Both the position numbers and the translations under genes were made by a program. Source: Microcyclospora pomicola (lineage: Eukaryota > Ascomycota > Dothideomycetes > Capnodiales). From it: DNA of 64,000 bases. The stretch spans positions 248,001 to 312,000 of the forward strand of contig NHNY01000015.1 in assembly GCA_002786065.1 (NCBI GenBank), written 5' to 3'. Shown piece by piece: positions 11,534 through 22,524 of this stretch (position 1 is the first letter of the stretch; each line of letters opens with the position of its first letter). The notes under the pieces are model-generated. The model was not told the DNA's origin, made no database searches, and saw nothing but the letters and a program-made list of their open reading frames with translations.

Positions 11534-12715
11534 CTAAGCACCATCGAAGGTCAGAAGACTCTGGATTCTGACCCCTTCATGGCCTGCTTCACGGATGACC
11601 TGGCGCCCACGATGGACCGGGAACTCGGCCACAACCATGACATTCACGTCCTTGGCTTGGATTCCTGCTTGTTGCAGGAGGTCCAGCATCGCACACAGCG
11701 TCTGTCCAGTCGCAAGCACGTCGTCCACAACCATGACCGATGACCCCTGACGGACTGCACCCTGGCACATCTCAATACTCTGGACATCTGGATTGTTCCC
11801 AGTTCCAGATGAAATGTGCGATGAGGTCTTGTCCACGAAATATGTTGGTGGAGGAAGCTTGCCCGCTTTGCGCATCAGCGCCAACGGTACTCCTACCCGC
11901 GTGGACAGGGGTGCCGCAAAGAGGTAGCCACCCGTCTCACAGCAAACGATCTTGTCAATCTTGGCCCAATTTGCGACAGAATGAGACTGTAGCAGTGAGG
12001 CGCACAGTTCAAGACCTCCGTCTTGTTCTGCGATATTGAGCACATGGCGGAACAATATGCTTGGACGTGGAAAATCGAGCACTGTGGTGACCATTCCGCT
12101 TAGCTTCTGCAGGCCTTCACCAAGATACTTGATCAGATGCTGTTCAGCAAACTTGAGAACCGCTTCGTCTCCAAACGCGTCGTTGGAGAAGACATGAGTA
12201 GATCGAATCATGCTGGCTTCGGTTTCGTGGACCCTCTTGGTACCTTTGCTGTTGTGATCATGAGTCGGGGATCTATCGAGACGGGAACCTCGTAAAGTTT
12301 CGCTGGCTTCGATGTTGATCTGGACAAGTTTGACATCAGGAGAAAGATGCGAGAACAACGCAACGGGGTCAGCGTCTCGCATACCAGTGATAAAGAGAGC
12401 ATCCACTTGATCTCCACTGCACACTGCATCCAGGAAGTGCTCTTGTGGTAGGCTAGGCCTTTGCCGTACCTGGTCCCGGAAGAAAGATGTGAGTGTCGGG
12501 CGGTGTTTCTCTTTGTAGGCGCGATCCTTGAGCAGTCGCCCAAGATCGGCACCGGTTGTCGCAGCATATTCCCGCTTCGTTGCTTCACTGATGCTCACAG
12601 CACGAGCGGTGATGGGCTTGGGACGCCGGGAGTTGAACATGTGAGCCCAGACAGCCGCGCAGTAGTCCTTACCTGCAGCTTTTTGACCTGTCACAAGAAA
12701 CACGACTTTTGGTCG
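11534..12715 (-). CDS. Fusion of phosphomevalonate-kinase-like and adenine-phosphoribosyltransferase-like domains; 5' end unresolved
   Basis: The N-terminal half matches animal-type phosphomevalonate kinase: P-loop [27 protein letters not shown], then AYKEKHRP and a [13 protein letters not shown] segment. The C-terminal half matches APRT: the adenine-side motif [20 protein letters not shown] and the PRPP-binding motif [15 protein letters not shown] makes AMP from adenine and PRPP. About 390 residues are visible. No in-frame ATG lies between the upstream stop (near 12815) and the P-loop; the first in-frame ATG falls inside the kinase domain. The true start therefore needs an upstream exon I cannot find, because that stretch is antisense to the GTP cyclohydrolase fragment. 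Fungal ERG8 is a GHMP kinase unrelated to this fold, so mevalonate activity is uncertain; the kinase half may have another substrate. Confidence 0.85.
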   Translation of the reverse strand, partial: RPKVVFLVTGQKAAGKDYCAAVWAHMFNSRRPKPITARAVSISEATKREYAATTGADLGRLLKDRAYKEKHRPTLTSFFRDQVRQRPSLPQEHFLDAVCSGDQVDALFITGMRDADPVALFSHLSPDVKLVQINIEASETLRGSRLDRSPTHDHNSKGTKRVHETEASMIRSTHVFSNDAFGDEAVLKFAEQHLIKYLGEGLQKLSGMVTTVLDFPRPSILFRHVLNIAEQDGGLELCASLLQSHSVANWAKIDKIVCCETGGYLFAAPLSTRVGVPLALMRKAGKLPPPTYFVDKTSSHISSGTGNNPDVQSIEMCQGAVRQGSSVMVVDDVLATGQTLCAMLDLLQQAGIQAKDVNVMVVAEFPVHRGRQVIREAGHEGVRIQSLLTFDGA

Positions 12716-12744
12716 GGTGGCCAGTCTCGGTAAAGGACAAGCAT

Positions 12745-13196
12745 ATGCTAGGACACGACGATATGGTTGTCGTAAAGAATATCGACATTCATAGTCTGTG
12801 CGAGCATCATATGCTCCCTTTCACTGGCAAGGTACGTCGTATCACCAAACGCATCCAACCTCGGGACGAAATGCTTACATGTCCTCTTAGATTCACACTG
12901 GGTACATCCCCAACAAGAGAGTCATTGGACTCTCGAAGCTCGCACGCATTGCCCAGGCACATGCTCAACGCCTTCAAGTCCAGGAACGCTTGACCAAGGA
13001 CGTCGCCCGAACTGTCGCGGATATACTCAAGCCTGTCGGCGTCATGGTCCTCATGGAGGCTTCCCACATGTGCATGATGATGCGGGGCGTCAAGAAGGCC
13101 GGCACCACTACCACCACCAGCGCGCTTGGGCTCTTCGAGACGAGTTGTGAGAAGCGTAGCGAATTTTTCACGCTCGTTGGAGCCAAATTGTCCTGA
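12745..13196 (+). pseudogene. C-terminal catalytic half of GTP cyclohydrolase I, lacking the N-terminal half
   Basis: GTP cyclohydrolase I opens the GTP ring for folate/pterin synthesis. From the in-frame ATG at 12745 two exons (12745-12831, 12891-13196) with a clean 59-bp intron (gtacgt...cttag) give 130 residues. Zinc and catalytic residues are present: [20 protein letters not shown] and the SHMCMMMRG motif. Family homology starts only at HDDMVVV (about 12754). The usual N-terminal helices (~95 residues in E. coli, longer in fungi) are absent, and upstream DNA codes the kinase-APRT gene on the other strand. The reading frame and splice sites are undamaged. It is a truncated paralogue or recent remnant; a functional short protein is possible but the family folds as a decamer needing the missing part. 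Confidence 0.8.
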
Positions 13197-14180
13197 TCAG
13201 AAGGAGAGGAAGGTCCGGGGCAGATGGAGCAGCGGTGCTGGAGAAGATCAAGGAGTAGTGCAGCGTCAGTTGGCATTGGAGTCAAGCTACGAAAGCGAGA
13301 TTTTGTGCTTCTACCTGCACAGTGCTCCACAGTTGGTCTTATCTCATGATTCAGCACAGGAAATGACGACGGCGAACAAAGACACAATACTTATACAGGG
13401 GTTCGCATAGGACTCCTGAAGACATTCTACCACTGCATAGTACTCTTTCCATTCCGTATCATCAGGTGTCGAAATGTTCGTGTCTAGACTTCAATTCGAC
13501 CATTGCGCTCGTGAACAGTTATGAGCACATCCTCATAAGGTCGACGGGTAGCTTCACCATGGTAGTCATTATAGATGTGGTCCAGGTTCCACCCTCCGAA
13601 CAGGAAACATTGTGTTGACATAATGCTGACTCGTGCGGCTATGACCTTTCAACGGACATTAAAACCGAGCTCAGAATGACATAGGCATGATCCCAAAGCG
13701 GCGCTCGTAAAACCCATCATTGATTCGTGTGAAGTACTATATAACTAGATCTGTCACCGAGATAGTGGATTCGTGCAGACTGTCATAGGCAGATCCAATA
13801 TGACAACGCAACAGATAGCGGAGCAGATCAGGGCACAGCAGGCTACAAAAGGGGTGAACTCTGACGTGAAGACGATGGAAATGAATAAGTATGATCGGAT
13901 GCAGGAGGCAAAGAATTACCTGGCTCCATTCTGATTTCTGATATAAATGTGAGTATGCTGACGCCGGTACACAGAAACCCCAACCCCGTTCAACGCCGGT
14001 GCTCAAACGAGAAGAATTGGCATATATCTCATTCCCTAGTCCAGTGCCCAGAAGCGTAGCATCACGTCTCCGGATCCGACGTAGCGCTACTAGCAACTCT
14101 GAAGCCATTCAATCCAAGAAATCTGTGCGATAGAACCGTCCCAGTCATTACATTTACCACGCGCCCATCCCATAAAGTCT
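13197..14180. other. Intergenic, no supported gene
   Basis: About 1 kb after the GTP cyclohydrolase fragment. Small open frames on both strands show no recognisable domain. I see no repeat. Confidence 0.5.
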
Positions 14181-15764
14181 TCACCCTTCCATCGATGAGT
14201 CCACAGGACCGTCCACTCCCACATCGCCACTTCTCACTTTGCCTAGATTCCGCAACAGGAAACCTCGCTTGAAGTACGTGTTCGGGTGCAGGATCGTATC
14301 GAGCTCACTGGCTGGCCACAAGCCCTCGTCCTTGACCTTCTTGAGCTCGCTGCTGTGTGCCGACTCAAACACTCGGTTGCAGGCGATGTGATATCGTTGC
14401 TTGCCCACATCTTCTCGCACGCCCTTCAACAGTTCGCGATCGCTTACGCCGACTGCTTGTAGAAGCGAGATTAAGTTGTCCGGTGAGTATGTGCGGTATG
14501 GACAGCCATGCGATTGACCGGCTGAGGGTAATGCTTCGGTGAGCAATTTCTGACACGAGTAGGGCGTGTAGCCACGTCCGCGCTTATTCGCATCGCCGCC
14601 GACATCACCGTACGCGTGGCGGATGTTGTAGAGGTATTCGGATTTGAACTTATCTATGTTCAATGTCAGTAAAGTGGTCATTTAGGAGGGAGAATCAGTA
14701 TGCTTACCATCTGCGATCAATTTAAAGCTTTTCCGCCAGAACACAATGCACTCTTGTAAGTTGAGGCCTATGCCCTTCATAAACAGGGTATATTGCAACC
14801 TGGCAAAGTGCTTGAGATGGCTGTTCTTGCGTAGTTCGCGATGAAGGTTTTGCATGCAAAGCGGAAAGTGTTGCGTCAATCCATCAATGCTTCCGGCCGT
14901 GATCTGTGCCATGTCGTTGATGCTCGAGCTCTCCGTGTATTCTGCCTCGGGCGCGACGAAAGACTGAGAGAGATGATGCAAGATCGGCGAGAGGCGATTG
15001 TCCTCATCCATGCGCGGCAGGAAACGCGCCGCAAGATCAAGCCCAGATTCCAGACTCCGTGCGAACTCGTTCACCACCATGCTTTGCTGTTCCCGGACGT
15101 GCACATATGCTTTTCCTCTTTTCAACAGCGACTGCCTCCGCTCCACCAGCTCCGGCACCTTCTCCCAGTCCACCTTGAACCAGTTCTCCTCCTCGCCAGC
15201 CTTGGTGTGTCCAGTAGCAGCGCGTAGATCCGTCAACAGAGCACTCTTCTCATCCTCCTTGACCATTTCCCACGACATCGGCAGACTGTCGATGAACGCT
15301 CTCCTCTCCCTCGCATCATCGTGATTCAGACGCAACTTGAACAATTGGCCCTCTAATCTCGCAAATCTTTGTCGCAAATCCGCCGTACTGCTGAAAGCCA
15401 GCCGCAGCGTCCAATGACTGTAGTGATCCCGCTTCCTCTCGATCCCCAGCTCACTACTCCGACTCATGTTGCTGCTGAGCGGCAGATGCTTCTGCAGAAT
15501 CGGGCGCATGTACTCCTCGGTCTCAGCCGGCGTGCGGTTCCGGAAATGACAAGCTTCGAGCTCCGCCAGGACCTTTAGTCGTGCGATGCCCCATTCCTCA
15601 AATTGCTCAAGTGAGACGTCGCCGGTGGGGGGGATTGTGTAAAAGTTCATGCGATGAGTGTAGTCGTGCTCGGCCCATTGTGCTGATGCGAATTGTCGCT
15701 TGCGTGCGTCGATCACGGCACGCTTTTTGGGGTCAATACGAGGAGCAGCTGAAATTGATTGCAT
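14181..15764 (-). CDS. PRI2: DNA primase large subunit
   Basis: Regulatory and iron-sulfur subunit of the DNA polymerase alpha-primase complex; it takes part in RNA primer synthesis in the nucleus. Two exons (15764-14708, 14653-14181) across a 54-bp intron (gtaagc...catag) give 509 residues. The splice restores the conserved stretch KLIADDKFKSEY..NIRHAYGD. The four [4Fe-4S] cysteines are Cys303 (PLCMQN), Cys386 (YSCQK), Cys403 (HGCPY) and Cys444 (IACNRV); their spacing of 83, 17 and 41 fits the family. I start at the ATG at 15764 because MQSISAAPRIDPKKRA matches fungal primases; the frame extends a little further but without ATG. Confidence 0.96.
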
Positions 15765-16095
15765 TTTGTCGACCGATGCAAAGCGCAAGAGCTTGTGGGT
15801 GCTCAGAGATATGTTTCCGACAATGTAAGTCGTCGTTCAGTAGCCCTGATGTGGTAGACGCGTAAATTGGTGGGAGACGCGTTGTAGTGGCGGGTTAATT
15901 CCGCCATGAACGCGCTCCTGTCAATCGACCGCGGCTCATGCAAACATACCTACCTTACCTAAGGTATCATAAAGTACGATCCACACGTTGACACATGAAG
16001 ACAACCGAATGGCATTTCATTACTGAAAATGGAGATTCTGCTTTTTGAACATTGATATTTTCCCTATAGATATATTCAATCAATTCAGACGGTAC
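15765..16095. other. Primase promoter and kinesin 3' flank
   Basis: A 331-bp gap between two minus-strand genes. It contains the palindrome TACCTTA-CC-TAAGGTA at 15951-15966 and is otherwise featureless to my eye. Confidence 0.5.
15951..15966. repeat. Short perfect inverted repeat (TACCTTA / TAAGGTA)
   Basis: Seven-base arms around CC, in the upstream region of the primase gene. It is similar in core to the palindromes at 11115, 33747 and 33942. Confidence 0.7.
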
Positions 16096-19000
16096 CTAAT
16101 TGCTGCCACGATTCCGCAGCCTTAGACTCCTTCCACTACCAGATCCAGGACCAACGCTAGCGCTCAGTCCAGCAGCCAGAGGTAGATTCTCTCTCCCATC
16201 CGCCAATCCTGCGACTGTCATGCGCATGCTACGTTTGGGCGGCATTTTGCTTTCCTTCTCCTGTGATAGAGCGACAGTGGTAGTGGTGTGGCCACGCTTC
16301 AGCGTAGGCATTGGCACTTTATCTCCACTCTCGACGAGCTCAAGCTCAGGTGTCGCAGCGGTCAGCTGTCCGGAAAGCGTGCCGATATTAACGTCGAGCT
16401 CGCGAAGACCTTGCTGGGAGCCCGATGTCGGCGGACGCGAATTCGGCGCTGATGACGGTAGCTTAAGATCCAATGGAGGTGGAGCGTCCTGGTAAACGCT
16501 TGTCTTGCTTGGGCTACCAGGGATCTTGGTTGGACTGTTGCGACCTTTGGTGGGTGAAGAGCGCTTGTTAGGCGATTTCAGGGGAGAAATTTGACGGTCG
16601 ACATTACCACGTAGGCGCTGGAGAAGAAGCTTGTGGTCTTCGGTGCGTGGCAGCACAGTCGGGTATGCATATCGCATCTTGGCTGGTGTCTCTCCGGTCG
16701 TGGAGTATTCGGAGATCTGTTCGGCTTGCACATCTTCACGTAGCATCCGTAATGCTTCGCGAATATCACCATCAGCGTCGAGGCTAGGCAATGTGTCCAA
16801 GGCTGCTGCGGCACAATCCCGGATATCGCCGTCGAGTGCTTTGGTCCGGTCGTACGAAGTCTCGAAGTGCTTCCCAATGCTTTGATAGCTCTCGTGCACA
16901 TCAGTCGCGAGCTGTCCGATGCTCGTTGTGTGTGCTGTGTGGTGCTCTTCGTTCTGCGCACGCACGCGAAGTAGGATCTCATCGAGTGCCACAAGCTGAT
17001 TGTCCATCTGCGCCTTCTGCCCATCTACGATGCGAACCGTTTCGCTGTGCACAGCATGGGTTGTTTCGGTAAGCTTCGTAGTCTGCTCGCTTGCCATGAC
17101 CCAGTCGCTCTTGAGCTTACTCTTAATAGCTTCTCGGGACTTGATCGATGTATCAACCAGAGCTTGACCACTGGCCGACCACATGTCCATGCCACTACCG
17201 TACGACTGTTGAGCGACACGATATTCGTCCTGCGAAGTCCTAATCCGCTTGCTTGCATTCTCCACGTATCCACTAAATCTGGACTCTTGGTTCGCGGCTG
17301 AGGTATTTACGAGTCCAGTGATCTTCTCGAGGAGCTGGGCGCGGTCAGAAGCTGCAGTCTGTCTTTCAGCCTCGATAGCTTGCTGTAGCTGTTCATGGGA
17401 GGTCTGACCAGCTAGCACAAAGGTTTCGTTTGCTCGCGAAATCTGTGCGCGCAATCGATCAGCTTCGCCTCGTTGTTCGTTCATGCGCTTGATCAGGTCC
17501 TCGAAGAGCGTTTTGAACTCGCGGCCAAGTGAGATGTACGACGCCTGCAGTTGATCATGAAAAGTGCCGAGCTCATTTGCGATGCCTGCACTAATCCTTT
17601 GACCGGCTGCGGACAGGTCGTTCAATCCGCTTCCAACCTTGAGCTTGACGTCTTCCCGCAGAGTTGTGATCTCTGCTAGCACCAGATCCATGGCATCCTT
17701 GGCTTTGCTGGTTTGATTGTTCACTTCGACTTGTGACGCTTGAAAGGCAGTCGATTTCTCATCAAGCATTTTTTGTGACGTGCGCAGCTCATTCATCTCA
17801 TCCGACACGAAAGACTGCATCCGCTGGGAGAGCGCGCTAATCAGACCTTCTTGTTGACCACGAAGTGCAGCAATTCGATCTTCCACGGCGACCGTTGTGT
17901 CGCTGACCTGCAATTGAGAATCCGCCCACTTTGTCCTGTTCATGGTTTGTAGTTCAGACCGTCTTCTCAGCTTGGAGTGGAGTTTGTCGACATGGCTGGT
18001 GGTCGTCTCAAGGGTCCCAAGTAAATCCTCGCCGACTGCTGCTAGCCTAGCTTCGGTTTCTTCGTGTGCTTTGCGGAGTAGTGCCTCGTCGTTCAGACTA
18101 CGTTTGGTATGGGCCAGTACGATTTCAGTTTTGTCTAGAAGGCTTTTGGTTCCATCCAACAACACACGAGTCTGCTCATTGTCGCGCTTGAGACCTTGGA
18201 AATTGGTAGTCATAGCGAAAAGTTCCTGGATCTTGTTTCGGAGGTTGGTTTCCAGGGTCTGTATTACGTCCCGTTGCTCTTCACTCAAGATTCGCCTGCT
18301 TTCAGATTCCGTAGTAATCTCCTCATATATCTCTGCGGTCAGATACACACCGTTCCTTTGACGAGTCGCAATGAGCTCAGATTTCAGCTTTTCGATCTCG
18401 CCTGTGAACTCCCTGAGCAGTGTCTTCTTGGACACCATCTGGTTGACCTGCGGCTTGTTTCGGATATTCTTTGCCCGGAAAGCATAGTCCAATGTGCTGA
18501 TCGTTTCTTCAAGATTACTTTTCGCTGGCGATACCGTAGCAATAATGCACGTTTTCGTGCGACCTCCAAGTGAATCTTGTAGTAGGCGTGTAAGTTTCGA
18601 TTCCCGATATGGGATGTGGCTGCCCCTCTCGACTAATGCGTTAATTACTCGACCTAATGTTAACAAAGACTTGTTAATGACACCAGCTTCCACCGCGCGT
18701 TTGTTCTCGGCACCGGATCGCTGAATGTTCTCCGAGCCCGCCAAATCCACCAGGTTAAGCTTGCCCGATGCTATGTATTCTTCGCCGCTTTCGGAAGTGC
18801 GCTTTGTTTGGATTGTGACAGTGAAGACGGTGTGCGATCGGGATGAGAGGTCGTTACACTTGGTCGCAGCGACTTGGCGCTTGTGGCTACCTTCCCGCAA
18901 CAGCTGAATTCCCTTCGAAGCATTCTTGATGTAACTTTCCTCCATTCCCTGGACCATAGTTGTCGAGCGGCCGTTTCTGTTGGCTTCGTCGTAGATCTTG

Positions 19001-19747
19001 AGTTTCGAGTGGTCGTCTGTAGAAAGCAAGTCGCGCAGCTCTTCGTTATAGAGCTCGATGAATGAGCATTTCACAGTGCTTTCTGGCTTTTCACTTTCAT
19101 CCTCAGCCAGCTTGTCAAACAGCGCGTGGAGCACACGTGGAATGATGCCAGCGCTGTCCGGGATGGGGAGTACATCAGAGATGTCGCCTGACATGGTGTA
19201 CGTCTTTCCAGTTCCGGTCTGCCCGTAAGCAAAAAGTGTGCAATTGAAGCCAGCAAGGACCTTAAACATGTTAGCACAGATTATCCATCATTGTAGCAGA
19301 TGAGCATACCTCATTTAGGATCGGCGCAACAACGCCATCGAAAATCATGCCTTGATCTGCCGCAGGAGAGAACACCTTGTCGAACTGATATGTTTTGTTG
19401 CCCAATGCACTCGGCCCCATGGACAGATCAACCTTGCTTCCTTTGATACCATCGGTAGAAACAACCACGCCGCTGTTCTCTCGCACTTCGCGGTCATTGC
19501 GGCCGCGACACCTGACAACGACATTGATGTTGGTCTCCTCTCCGCCATCTGTTTCCGAGTCGGCCGGGGCTTTGCGCTTGGGAGTGCGCTGCTTGGAGGA
19601 AGCCATGCTGTCTGCTGGCGAGGCGCGACCGTTCATGGTAGGTGTGGCCGTATTTGCTCGGGGTACTCCAGGACGCGCAGGCGGTGGGCGCATAGATGAC
19701 ATCTTTCCGCTGAGACCAGTCGGCCGTGTAGACACCGGCGGTGGCAT
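16096..19747 (-). CDS. bimC: Kinesin-5 mitotic motor (BimC/Cut7/Eg5 type)
   Basis: Plus-end-directed tetrameric motor that slides antiparallel spindle microtubules. Two exons (19747-19310, 19260-16096) with a 49-bp intron (gtatgc...taag, branch gctaac) give 1200 residues. The splice joins ILNE to VLAGFNCTLFAYGQTGTGKT; the P-loop is residues 159-166. Switch and core motifs SSRSHTVF and LVDLAGSEN follow. Coiled-coil stalk segments run from about 430 to 950. A BimC box (TGETPAKMRYAYP, near residue 1000), the Cdk-site motif diagnostic of kinesin-5, is present, then a basic Ser/Pro tail. The start at 19747 gives MPPPVSTRP; the frame is open slightly further but has no ATG. Confidence 0.96.
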
Positions 19748-20270
19748 TTGAAGATGCGAAAGAGCAGAAGCTCCAGTATAGCAAGCCACTGAAGTAGATG
19801 TTGATGCAGCAGGGATCGGTGACTGGCGCGTACCTCATCATGCAGCAGCTTGTGGACGCTTGGACTAGGGCTGTTGTTGGGGGCAACGGCCGAACTCCGA
19901 GAGCACCCCCACCAAACGTCGTCATGCTTGAGATGCAGCTTCGACGCATGTGATACACGTATATCTGTTGCTTGAAATACATATAATCAGGTTACAGCAG
20001 TGAGACGTTTCTGATCTTTAACATCGATACGACTTTGTTCTTGTTAAGGGCAGGTGGTTGTGCTCAGCTGTCACAAACCAAAGAGACAACCTGACAGCCA
20101 CATACACTGGTGACTCCTGCTGCCAACATGCATTCGTTCACATGACCTGTCCAGCAATCATGACCCTACGGCGTGGCCATATCTTTCCTCTACGTCCAAC
20201 TTCACTTGTCTATGAGCCTCAGTGATATATACAACGTCTGTTCTGAACCACACCAATCTCCTCCAGCATT
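19748..20270. promoter_or_regulatory. Divergent promoter region, kinesin-5 / PHAF1-like
   Basis: A 523-bp gap between two divergent genes. I see nothing else recognisable in it. Confidence 0.5.
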
Positions 20271-21820
20271 ATGGATGCACCAATCACTCTCATTCCTGGC
20301 CATGCTTTGGGACCTTTCGGTAAGGTTTTGAACGCCCGAATCTGTGAGATGATCAAGATACTGACTTCGTATCTGGACCAGCCCTAGGCGCTTCGTTACA
20401 TGAGTGCGTGTCTATTGTCAAGGAGGAGCGCGAGCAGTATCCTGCTATCGACATACACTATGTGCAGTCTGCGCCACTGGCTGCACCTGTCAGTCTGACA
20501 TTACCTGACAATGGCATCAGACTACGGTTTGATGGGCCAGACCAACGACTGCGTCTGATTGAGGTGCTTGACTTTTCCAGGATCAGACTCATTTACAAAG
20601 GGAGTGAATTAGTCAAATCGCGCGAAACCGGCTCGACAACCTCCATGCAACCAGTGTTCAAGAGGATCTACCAGATCTTCGAAGCGTCCTACCCCGGCGA
20701 GTATCATCCACCGAAGGACCAAGAATCAGCCGGAACCTATGTTCTTTCCTGGGCAGGAATAGCCTTTACGTTTGCAGTGCAGCACTCTGCTTGGGCACCC
20801 AACAAAGATCACATCACTCTGCTAGGTTCTCAAGCCACGTCACCTGCAACACATATGGCGATATTCGAAGGTTCGAGCTGGCCCGAGGCACGAAGGCAAC
20901 TTTTCGTTGGCATACCGAACGGCCCTCGACTGTCGGCTATCAACACTCGACCCAAAGATAACCTGCCGACAGAGATTGAGGTTGCAAACATTACAACAAA
21001 TGGTGTGGTAGAGCTCATACGCCGCAGTCCTGCTCTGCCATATCGAATCGTGCTTAACGAGACAACCGCGCAAGATTTGATCGCCGAGCTCGGTCCACCA
21101 GATTGCACCTACAAGCGAGAAGAGAGGCTTACAGAGCCAGAGGGCAGAACGCACGGTCGGACCGGGAGCATGTCCCGACCAGCAATGAATGGTCGCCCGG
21201 CTTCACAGCCATCTAGCTATTCGTCGACCGGGACCGATACATTCGACACAGACTTCGACTCGGGCGATCCGGAGGAAGATTTGACAGAACGTAGCAGTAG
21301 ACAAAAGTTCTGGTGCTACTTCAGCCATGGTATGGACATCCTCGTTGGCCCTGCTAGCAATGACATTGGTGCAGCTGGTGCTCAAACGACTTCGGTTTCG
21401 AATCCACGCACCACTTTAGTGGTCACTAAGGTAGTCATCCACGGCAACGTCCCCGGGAGCTACGCATTCAATCGGCATCGAAGACTTCGGTGGAATCTCG
21501 ATCTCGCGTCCCCCTCTAATACATATGCAACAGATCCGATGAACTCTGAATCAGCCTTCGAATCTTCCATGAAGGCCACACTATTGGAAAATTTCTCCCA
21601 GACTTGGCCAATGTCAGAGATGAATCGAGGGAAGGTGATCAACAGGACATGGGGCGCTAACCCGAGTGACAGTACTTTCTTCCTGCCCGATGCAGGCGAG
21701 GAACTGGTGGAGGGAAGCGGGAGTGAGCAGTGGCTTGGTAATACCCGCCTTTATTCGTTTCCTGGCATTGTGGTTGAAGTGCTTGAGAGTGGATGCGTTA
21801 GTGCCTTGACCATATATTGA
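20271..21820 (+). CDS. PHAF1 / UPF0183 family protein
   Basis: Homologue of human C16orf70 (PHAF1), which with BCAS3 associates with forming phagophores through phosphoinositide. Two exons (20271-20319, 20382-21820) around a 62-bp intron (gtaagg...accag, branch ctgac) give 495 residues. The short first exon codes MDAPITLIPGHALGPF and splices to ALGASLHECVSIV, rebuilding the family's N-terminal PGxxLGPFxLG motif. Other family segments are LPDNGIRLRFDGPDQRLRLI, KFWCYFSHGMDILVG, VIHGNVPGSYAFNRHRRLRW and STFFLPDAGEEL near the end. A Ser/Thr-rich insert near residues 275-320 is not in the animal protein. The role in fungi is inference. Confidence 0.92.
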
Positions 21821-22524
21821 GCAAATCACAAGCATGAGTGCACATCATGTTCTTAGCTTGAGAGCAAGTCGTTTCTGCTGTCCTTGAGTCGAGATAGCGG
21901 GATCGTGAAACTGGTTCTTCTTGGGCGTGCTGCAGAACTGCTGTTGTTGAACAACTCAAACAACTCCATACTCAAATGATCAGCATCTACAGTCGCCATG
22001 CCTCTTCCTGTCGATTACACGTATGGATTTGTCTGGTTGTACCAATGGCACCACATTCATGTTCTGGTCAAGTCGTTCAAGTAGGAAGAACGGCACGTGC
22101 TCCTTGCGTTGGCGCTAGCACCGGCATTTCGAATATGAGGATTGTCCTTCTGTAACAACTCCACCGACACCACCTCATCCACCACCCACTCACTCCATCC
22201 GACCTTTTTCATTGTTCGTCCCTCGACTATCATCCTCTCCATCACATTTGCCCACAATCACCTTACCCTACACTCGTGGCAGATATTCCCCGTTACTGCT
22301 TCCCAAAACTCTTGCTTCGGCGATCGTGCACCTCCGCATCCACTGCCGGTAATTTTTGAAAGCCAGGTACGCGCCATTACACCCACCACAAACACTGCCT
22401 CCGCTTGCTCACGACCTGCGCAGGCTCAACACATCACCCTCGACCATTGCTGCTATTAGAAAATCTGCACACCACCACCCCTTTCGCCTCTGAGACCATT
22501 GCTTCTGCAGTACCAGCGCGAATT
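21821..22524. other. Intergenic and leader of the NTF2-RRM gene
   Basis: A 704-bp stretch. Its right half is CT/CA-rich, typical of a fungal promoter and 5' UTR. The frame of the next gene stays open to 22405 but the homologous start is at 22525. Confidence 0.5.

Noticed and set aside
1-13200. Idea of a secondary-metabolite or catabolic gene cluster (ALDH, AACS, GH1, protease, SDR)
   Set aside because: No backbone synthase, transporter or cluster regulator is seen, and housekeeping genes such as NMT and primase are interspersed.
13737-14108. A 123-codon minus-strand frame between the GTP cyclohydrolase fragment and primase
   Set aside because: No domain or conserved-looking segment; length is within chance.
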